Shown: piece by piece, positions 58,903-64,000 of the stretch | How positions within the stretch are numbered: position 1 is the first letter of the stretch | Layout: every line of letters starts with the position of its first letter | Source: Myxococcus sp. CA023 | GTDB taxonomy: Bacteria; Myxococcota; Myxococcia; Myxococcales; Myxococcaceae | Reading direction: 5' to 3' | Assembly (NCBI RefSeq): GCF_010998615.1 | Contig: NZ_JAAEAH010000022.1 | Coordinates: forward strand, 40,222-104,221 | Length of the DNA: 64,000 bases | The notes under the pieces: generated by a model | The model's input: the letters and a program-made list of their open reading frames with translations, nothing else | Told to the model about the DNA's origin: nothing | Databases searched by the model: none | Program-made: the position numbers and the translations under genes

Positions 58903-60498
58903 TCAGGACAGTTCGGTGGCAATCTGCTCAGCGATGCGCAGTCCATCAACGGCGGACGACACGATGCCGCCCGCGTAGCCGCAGCCCTCGCCCGCCGGGT
59001 AGAGGCCCTTCATGGACACCGACTGCAGGTCCTCGCCGCGGGTGATGCGCACCGGTGAGGACGTGCGGCTCTCGATGCCGATGAGCTTGCCCTCCTCGCT
59101 GATGAAGCCGCGCATCTTCCGCTCGAAGGTGCGCAGGGCCTGCTTCAGCGACTCGGTGAGCCGCTCCGGGAAGAGTTGGTTGAGGTCCGTGTGCGCCAGG
59201 CCGGGACGGTAGCTGGTGCCGCCCGGGTCCTTCTTCACGCGCCCGGCCAGGTAGTCCGGAATCGTCTGGGCCGGCGCGTAGAAGCGGCCTCCGCCCAGCT
59301 CATACGCCTTGCTCTCCCAGTGGCGCTGGAACTCCAGGCCCGCCAGCGGCCCGCGGAAGCCTTCGCGCTCGAAGTCCGCCACGGACACGGACACGACGAT
59401 GCCCGAGTTGGCGTAGCGCGCGTTGCGCCGCGAGTTGCTCATGCCGTTGGTGCACTGGAGCCCGTCCTGCGTGGGCGTGGGCACCACGATGCCGCCGGGG
59501 CACATGCAGAACGAGAAGACGCCGCGCACCTCGCCGTCCACCTCCAGGTTCTCCGCCAGCTTGTAGTCCGCCGGGGGCAGGCGCGGATTCTTGGCCGCGT
59601 TGCCGTACTGGATGCTGTTGATGAGCGCCTGCGGGTGCTCGGCGCGGAAGCCCAGCGCGAAGGGCTTGGCCTCCACAATCACCCGGCCGTCGGCCGCGAA
59701 GCGCTCGTAGAGCTCGCGCGCGGAGTTGCCGGGGGCCAGGATGACGCGGTTGCTCTCCAGCGTGCGTCCGTCGGACAGCTTCACGCCCGCGATGTGGCCG
59801 TCCTTGTAGAGCAGGTCGTCCACGCGCGTGCTGAAGTGGACCTCGCAGCCGCCGGCGATGAGCTCCTCGCGCAGCTTCGCCACCGCGCCGGGCAGCAGGT
59901 CCGAGCCGATGTGCGGCTTGCCCTCGATGAGGATGTGGTCCGGCGCGCCGTAGCGGGCGAAGGCCTCGATGACCTTGCGCACCATGGGGTGGTTGATGCG
60001 CGTGGACAGCTTGCCGTCCGTGTACGCGCCCGCGCCGCCCTCGCCGAAGTTCATGTTGCTTTCGGGGTCCAGCGTCCCGTCGCGCATGAGCTTCGCCACG
60101 TCCTTGCGGCGCGACACCACCTCGCGGCCCCGCTCCAGCAGGATGCTGCGAACGCCGCGCTCCAGCAGGCCCAGCGCGGCGAAGAGCCCCGCGGGGCCCG
60201 TGCCGATGATGATGGGCCACTGCTCCGGCGCCTTCACCGGGCCCAGCGCTTCGGGAGGAGGGGGCGTCTCACCCACGTCCGGTGGCAGCTTCGCCGGCTT
60301 CTTGCCCTGGGCCAGCTCCACCTCCAGCGTGTAGATGTAGCGCGGGCTGCCCTTCTTCCGCGCGTCCAGCACGGAGCGCACCACCCGCACGGACGCGAGG
60401 TCGGAGCGGGTGACGCCCAACTTCTCCGCGGCGCGCTGACCGAGCAGCTCCTCTGGCTCGTCCAGCCACAGCCCGATGTTGTTCACCCGATACGCCAT
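58903..60498 (-). CDS. FAD-dependent oxidoreductase, NAD(P)/FAD-binding, YtfP/HI0933-like flavoprotein relative
   Basis: A 531-aa protein from ATG 60498. The N-terminal 95 residues are a small separate domain ('MAYRVNNIGLWLDEPEELL'...). The FAD-binding fold starts at 'WPIIIGTGPAGLFAALGLLERG', with 'ILLERGREVVSRRKDVAKLM', 'NFGEGGAGAYTDGKLSTR', the loop 'LAPGNSARELYERF', and a cysteine pair 'FCMCPGG'. 'AGEGCGYAGGIVSSAVDGLRIAE' near the C-terminus is the second FAD contact. This architecture is common in bacteria under generic 'FAD-dependent protein' names; the substrate is unknown. The frame extends upstream to 60594 without support. Confidence 0.87.
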   Translation of the reverse strand: MAYRVNNIGLWLDEPEELLGQRAAEKLGVTRSDLASVRVVRSVLDARKKGSPRYIYTLEVELAQGKKPAKLPPDVGETPPPPEALGPVKAPEQWPIIIGTGPAGLFAALGLLERGVRSILLERGREVVSRRKDVAKLMRDGTLDPESNMNFGEGGAGAYTDGKLSTRINHPMVRKVIEAFARYGAPDHILIEGKPHIGSDLLPGAVAKLREELIAGGCEVHFSTRVDDLLYKDGHIAGVKLSDGRTLESNRVILAPGNSARELYERFAADGRVIVEAKPFALGFRAEHPQALINSIQYGNAAKNPRLPPADYKLAENLEVDGEVRGVFSFCMCPGGIVVPTPTQDGLQCTNGMSNSRRNARYANSGIVVSVSVADFEREGFRGPLAGLEFQRHWESKAYELGGGRFYAPAQTIPDYLAGRVKKDPGGTSYRPGLAHTDLNQLFPERLTESLKQALRTFERKMRGFISEEGKLIGIESRTSSPVRITRGEDLQSVSMKGLYPAGEGCGYAGGIVSSAVDGLRIAEQIATELS

Positions 60499-60717
60499 CG
60501 CATCCGCTCCTGGTGGGGCGCGTATCTCGCCGCCCTGTTGAAAGATTGCAAGCCCTTGAAATCCGGGTGCGAACCGGCTGATGCACCCCCCCACGCCAAT
60601 CCCCCGTACCGCCGAGGACTGCGCAAGGGCGTTCGCACTGCCCTCCAGGGCCGTTCGGGGCCCTGGTCTACTTCAACCCTTGGGAAATGTTGAGGAATCC
60701 GTGAGGAAGAGTACGGC

Positions 60718-60733
60718 TGGCACGGGGGTTGAA
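60718..60733 (+). promoter_or_regulatory. Sigma-54-like promoter for the small TTG-start gene
   Basis: TGGCACG-GGGG-TTGAA (60718-60733) matches the -24 element exactly and the spacing of the sigma-54 consensus TGGCACG-N4-TTGCA, but the -12 element is TTGAA not TTGC. It lies about 70-85 bases upstream of the start codon at 60801 in a 302-base region (60499-60800) that otherwise holds only the promoter of the divergent FAD gene. No activator site is recognised. Confidence 0.45.
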
Positions 60734-60800
60734 ACAGGGCCGTATCGTGATTAGGCGGCGTCGCTCCTTCCCGGCCGCGTTCTTTATGGAGGCACTGACC

Positions 60801-61004
60801 TTGAGCACCGATCAAAAGGGCACCCGGATCCTGGCGCGCACGTTCTTCAACCAGCTGCGCGCGAGCGGCTACACCCCGCACCAGGTGATTGGCATCGCCA
60901 CGGAGCTGCTCGAGCTGGTGACGACGGACATCAAGGAAGGCGAGAAGGCGACAGCCGTCCAGGCGGCGCAGGAGCAGGCCCCGGAGCGTCGCCCGCACGC
61001 CTGA
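60801..61004 (+). CDS. Small protein of unknown function (TTG start)
   Basis: A 67-aa protein, 'LSTDQKGTRILARTFFNQLR', then 'SGYTPHQVIGIATELLELVT' and a charged Ala/Glu-rich tail. TTG 60801 is the preferred start: ATGGAGG (60786-60792) puts a good Shine-Dalgarno 8 bases ahead, whereas ATG 60786 would consume it. The helical core reads like a small regulatory or DNA/RNA-associated protein, but I do not recognise a family. Good codon usage, a conserved-looking core and the hairpin terminator downstream support a real gene. Confidence 0.75.
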   Translation: MSTDQKGTRILARTFFNQLRASGYTPHQVIGIATELLELVTTDIKEGEKATAVQAAQEQAPERRPHA

Positions 61005-61091
61005 GGTTCTCAGCGGGTTCTCCCCGCGGGCGCGTGGGCTCCGGACGGGTTTCCGGGGCGCCCGCCCGCGTGTGGAGGCAGCGAGGTGGTG

Positions 61092-61117
61092 AAAGGACCG
61101 GCCTTGGCCGGTCTTTT
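61092..61117. terminator. Rho-independent terminator, bidirectional
   Basis: AAAG-GACCGGCC-TT-GGCCGGTC-TTTT: an 8-bp perfect GC stem (61096-61103 with 61106-61113) flanked by A-run and T-run. It ends the small TTG-start gene on the plus strand and the DAGK gene on the minus strand. Confidence 0.88.
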
Positions 61118-61137
61118 CGTTTCGGCTGATTGATGAG

Positions 61138-61791
61138 TCAGGCGCGGGGCGCCCTTTGCTCCCGCCTCCGCTGGTACGCAGCCGCGCCGGCGACAAAGAG
61201 CAGACCCGCGGTGAGGGCGCTGAAGACGCTGCTGGCCGTCTGCGTGGCCTGGAGCGCCATCAGCACGCCGCCCGCGGTGAAGGCGGCCACATCCACCCAC
61301 GCGGGACGGCGCTGCGGCAGCACCAGCACCAGGATGCAGGCGGTCAGCGGCAGACCCAGCGCCACCTGGCGGATGATGGCGTCGGTGCTCGTGCGCACCG
61401 TGTCCCAGTTGTGCACCAGGATGGCGGCGAAGATGACCACCGTGCCCAGCGCGAGCACCAGCACGCCCGCGGCGGCCGCGTCCTTGGCCAGCCGGGCCTT
61501 CTCGTCGAACTGCTGGACGGCCAGGTCCACCAGGTGCTCCAGCGCGCTGTTGAGGATTTCGGCGAAGAAGATGAGCAGGACGCAGAAGATGAGCGTCACC
61601 TTCTCCGCGAGCCCCAGCGGGATGCCGCTGCCCACCAGCCCCACCAGCACGGCGGCGATGAGGTGGACGCGCATGTTGCGCTGGTAGATGACGGTGTGGA
61701 TGAGCCCCGCCCACGCGTGACCGAACGAGGCGAGCAGCCCCGAACCGTGACGGGGAGGAAAGGACGTGGGTGGCCGGGGAGGTGCGTTCAT
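61138..61791 (-). CDS. Diacylglycerol/undecaprenol kinase family membrane protein with extra C-terminal helices
   Basis: A 217-aa protein from ATG 61791. The DAGK core (about residues 20-130) has 'SFGHAWAGLIHTVIYQRNMR', the conserved 'EILNSALEHLVDL' and 'AKDAAAAGVLVLAL'. These small kinases phosphorylate diacylglycerol or undecaprenol. The remaining 85 residues add two to three further hydrophobic helices ('LGLPLTACILVLVLP', 'VAAFTAGGVLMALQ', 'FSALTAGLLFVAGAAAY') not found in the ~120-aa E. coli enzyme. The frame is open on the minus strand for 700 codons upstream, but that is a shadow of the amidase gene. It diverges from the amidase across 78 bases. Confidence 0.88.
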   Translation of the reverse strand: MNAPPRPPTSFPPRHGSGLLASFGHAWAGLIHTVIYQRNMRVHLIAAVLVGLVGSGIPLGLAEKVTLIFCVLLIFFAEILNSALEHLVDLAVQQFDEKARLAKDAAAAGVLVLALGTVVIFAAILVHNWDTVRTSTDAIIRQVALGLPLTACILVLVLPQRRPAWVDVAAFTAGGVLMALQATQTASSVFSALTAGLLFVAGAAAYQRRREQRAPRA

Positions 61792-61869
61792 CGATGGCGA
61801 AAGCGCGGGGGAGGCTAACACCCGCGGGACGGATTGCCCCGTCGTCGTGAAGGGGTATGGTCCGCCCCT

Positions 61870-64000
61870 GTGAATGCCCCTTCCTACCCTCTTCGTGTCC
61901 GTCTGGGTGGCGCACTTCTCGCGCTGTTGTTGACTTCCCCCCTGGCCCGCGCCGAGTCCCACGCCGCGCACGACCATGCACTGGATGAAGGGGCGTGTGG
62001 CCTGGAGCCGCCGGGCGTGGAGTACGTGCCGATGCCCGGGCCCCGTCCGCATGAGACGCGCCGCCTGTCCGCAGCGGAGCCACCGGTCGTCCGGCGCGAG
62101 CTCCGGACGGGGGCTTCCGGGACGAAGGCGGGCGTGCCGCAGACGCGGCAGCGCACGGGCGCGCTCTCCGGAAAGGTGGTGTACCTGAGCCCGGGCCACG
62201 GCTTCACGCGCAGTGCGCCGCTGAACCGCTGGGCCACGCAGCGGCCGAACACCTGGGCCGTGGTGGAGGACCTCATCTCCGCCGAGGTCCTCAACCAGTA
62301 CCTGCTGCCCATGCTGACGGGCGCCGGCGCCACCGTGGTTCCCCTGCGGGAGCCGGACCTCAACGGGCACATGGCCATCGTCGACGACGGGCAGGCCGGC
62401 TATTCGGAGGACGGCGACGTCTTCGAGTCCTCCGCTCAGCCCGGCTGGGGCACGCCGCCGAAACCCATGGGCAACGGGGTGGAGCCCTTCTCGCTGGGCA
62501 CGACGCGGGTGATGGCCTCCGCGCGCAGCGCCACCGCGAGCGCGACGTGGACGCCGGAGATTCCCGCGGAGGGCAGCTACCACGTCTACGTCTCCTACTC
62601 GGCCGACCCCACGCGCGCGCCGGACGCGCACTACGTGGTGAAGCACGCGGGCGGTGAGAGCCACTTCCGCGTCAACCAGCGCCGTCACGGCGGGACGTGG
62701 GTGCTGCTGGGGCGCTTCTATTTCAAGGCGGGGCAGCACCCGGATTCCGGCGCGGTGGTGGCGCTGAACGACACCGCGGAGGGCGGCACGCTGTCGCTGG
62801 ACGCGGTGCGCTTCGGCGGTGGCAGCGGCGTCATCGGTGACGCGGCGATGGCGCCCCTGGCGCGGCCCCGCTACGAGGAGTCCGCGCGCTATCACGTGCA
62901 GTTCAGCGGCGCGCCCCTCACGGTGTACGCGCCCACGGGGGCCAACGCGCTGACCAACGAGCGCAACGCGGACGTCACCGCCCGTCCGCGCTTCGCCGCG
63001 TGGCTGCACGAGGAGGGCGAGGACGCGGTGTACGTGGCGTGGCACACCAACGCGTCCACCACGGGCAACGTGTCGGGGACGGAGGCCTACGTGTACGGGC
63101 CCAACCCGGTGGACGGCACGCTCAACTTCACCGGCTTTCCGGGCAGTGACGTGCTGGCGCGGGCGCTGCTGGACGAGCTGGCGCAGGACATGCGCCGCGA
63201 GGTGGACCCGAGCTGGCGCGTGCGCAACCTGCGCTCGGCGAACCTGGGCGAGGTGAACCCCACGCACAACAACGAGATGCCGTCCGTGCTGCTGGAGGTC
63301 GCCTACCACGACAACGTGACGGATTCGAACCGGCTGAAGGAGCCCGTGTTCCGCCGGGTGGCCGCGCGCGCCATCCTTCAGGGACTCATCAAGTACTACG
63401 CGGCCCGGGACAGCGTGCCTGTCGTCCTGCCGCCCGAGGCGCCCGAGGCGGTGGCCGCGCTCAACGGCAGCGGCGGCACGGTGGAGTTCCGCTGGGCGGC
63501 GCCGCCGGCCAACCCGGATGAGGCGGGCCGCGACGCGCCCACGGGTTACCGCGTCTACCAGAGCGCGGACGGGTTGGGCTGGGACGACGGTACGGATGCA
63601 GTGGGCACGTCCTTCCGCACCACGTTGGTGCCGGGCACCGTGCGCTACTTCCGCGTGGCCGCGTACAACGCGGGCGGAGAGGGCTTCCCGTCCGTCACCG
63701 TGGGCGTTCGGACGCCGGGCGGCGCGGAGTCCCCGGTGCTGGTGGTCAACGGCTTCGAGCGGCTGGATGCATCCCAGGCGTGCGCCGAGCCGCTGGACGC
63801 CTATGACCTCCATGCGCCTGTCCGCCTGCTGGTGGAGACGATGAACGACGGCACCTACGTGCGCCGCCACGGCGCCGCGCTGGCGCACGCGGGCACCGCC
63901 TTCGACAGCGCGACGCGCGCGGCGGTGGCGGCGAACCTGGTGACGGTGGGCGCGCCGTACCGGCTGGTGGACTGGTTCACCGGCCGGGGTGGGGCGGGAG
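61870..64000 (+). CDS. Secreted N-acetylmuramoyl-L-alanine amidase-like protein with golvesin-like insert and FnIII domain (3' end outside window)
   Basis: I translated this by hand from GTG 61870; 710 codons are visible with no stop. A signal peptide ('LGGALLALLLTSPLARA') is followed by the amidase_3 fold. His110 in 'YLSPGHGF' and Glu133 are the first ligands; after a long insertion, His392 in 'VAWHTNAS' and Glu476 in 'LLEVAYHDN' complete the zinc/catalytic set. The insertion (about 225-317, 'GSYHVYVSYSA', 'GTWVLLGRFYF', 'LSLDAVRFGGG') is a golvesin/xanthan-lyase-type beta domain, probably binding polysaccharide. An FnIII domain lies at about 528-614. Residues beyond 620 are a further, unrecognised domain. 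It should cut peptidoglycan or a related polymer outside the cell. The start is supported only by a weak AAGGGG. Confidence 0.88.
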   Translation, partial: MNAPSYPLRVRLGGALLALLLTSPLARAESHAAHDHALDEGACGLEPPGVEYVPMPGPRPHETRRLSAAEPPVVRRELRTGASGTKAGVPQTRQRTGALSGKVVYLSPGHGFTRSAPLNRWATQRPNTWAVVEDLISAEVLNQYLLPMLTGAGATVVPLREPDLNGHMAIVDDGQAGYSEDGDVFESSAQPGWGTPPKPMGNGVEPFSLGTTRVMASARSATASATWTPEIPAEGSYHVYVSYSADPTRAPDAHYVVKHAGGESHFRVNQRRHGGTWVLLGRFYFKAGQHPDSGAVVALNDTAEGGTLSLDAVRFGGGSGVIGDAAMAPLARPRYEESARYHVQFSGAPLTVYAPTGANALTNERNADVTARPRFAAWLHEEGEDAVYVAWHTNASTTGNVSGTEAYVYGPNPVDGTLNFTGFPGSDVLARALLDELAQDMRREVDPSWRVRNLRSANLGEVNPTHNNEMPSVLLEVAYHDNVTDSNRLKEPVFRRVAARAILQGLIKYYAARDSVPVVLPPEAPEAVAALNGSGGTVEFRWAAPPANPDEAGRDAPTGYRVYQSADGLGWDDGTDAVGTSFRTTLVPGTVRYFRVAAYNAGGEGFPSVTVGVRTPGGAESPVLVVNGFERLDASQACAEPLDAYDLHAPVRLLVETMNDGTYVRRHGAALAHAGTAFDSATRAAVAANLVTVGAPYRLVDWFTGRGGAG

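Noticed and set aside
60786..60800. ATG 60786 as start of the small 67-aa gene
   Set aside because: Its own bases form the GGAGG that fits TTG 60801, and the five added residues lack any support.
61792..63888. N-terminal extension of the DAGK frame by about 700 codons
   Set aside because: This stretch is antisense to the amidase gene with its signal peptide and active-site residues. The DAGK family needs only the part from ATG 61791.
1..64000. tRNA/rRNA genes, CRISPR arrays, transposases, integrases and att sites
   Set aside because: No cloverleaf-like segment, repeat-spacer pattern, transposase/integrase motif or target-site duplication was recognised on either strand.

Overview
The window is about 69-70% GC with strong G/C bias at third codon positions. 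It has tightly packed genes, many four-base start/stop overlaps, many lipoproteins and two-component systems, and a trans-AT-free PKS/NRPS operon. Together these point to a myxobacterium of the Myxococcus/Corallococcus group. This placement rests on gene style and family content; no database comparison was possible.

Layout. (1) 1-5321, minus strand: a gas-vesicle operon read from right to left: Hsp20/GvpH-like, tandem AAA+ ATPase, GvpF/L, GvpF/L, GvpA and a third GvpF/L that runs off the left edge. Most junctions are ATGA or similar overlaps. A PDZ protein (5662-6798) diverges from it. (2) 7083-19946: envelope and signalling genes: TPR lipoprotein, TonB-like protein, an overlapping response regulator/histidine kinase pair, a short PLP fold-II protein, a coiled-coil protein, an ADOP/MacB-type permease, an unknown protein and a 1010-aa hybrid kinase. 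(3) 20308-23128: tyrosine catabolism (hppD, hmgA, a Rieske protein), followed by a convergent MATE transporter. (4) 24757-29191: secreted proteins: a serine protease and a metalloprotease in one operon, an unknown lipoprotein and a beta-helix lipoprotein.

(5) 29318-44528: the most notable segment. A three-gene minus-strand operon encodes a one-module PKS (KS-AT-KR-DH-carrier-TE), an alpha/beta hydrolase, and an unusual starter NRPS (formyltransferase, half condensation domain, A domain split by a luciferase-like monooxygenase, PCP). The A-domain pocket reads as a glycine code. Facing it across a strong hairpin terminator are a UvrA/DrrC-like ATPase lacking the UvrB-binding region and a divergent TetR regulator, a typical self-resistance arrangement for DNA-binding products. 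I propose a compact pathway building a small formylglycine-derived, one-extension product, with UvrA-like protection.

(6) 44529-64000: mostly housekeeping genes: MscS/cyclic-nucleotide channel, coupled clamp-loader genes delta' and delta, methionyl-tRNA synthetase, HEAT-repeat protein, TatD nuclease, a degenerate HD-GYP multidomain protein, a YhaM-like protein lacking its HD doublet, an rRNA methyltransferase-like protein, a FAD oxidoreductase, a small TTG-start protein behind a sigma-54-like site, a DAGK-family kinase, and a secreted amidase with a golvesin-like insertion that runs off the right edge.

No tRNA, rRNA, CRISPR array, insertion sequence or prophage was recognised.
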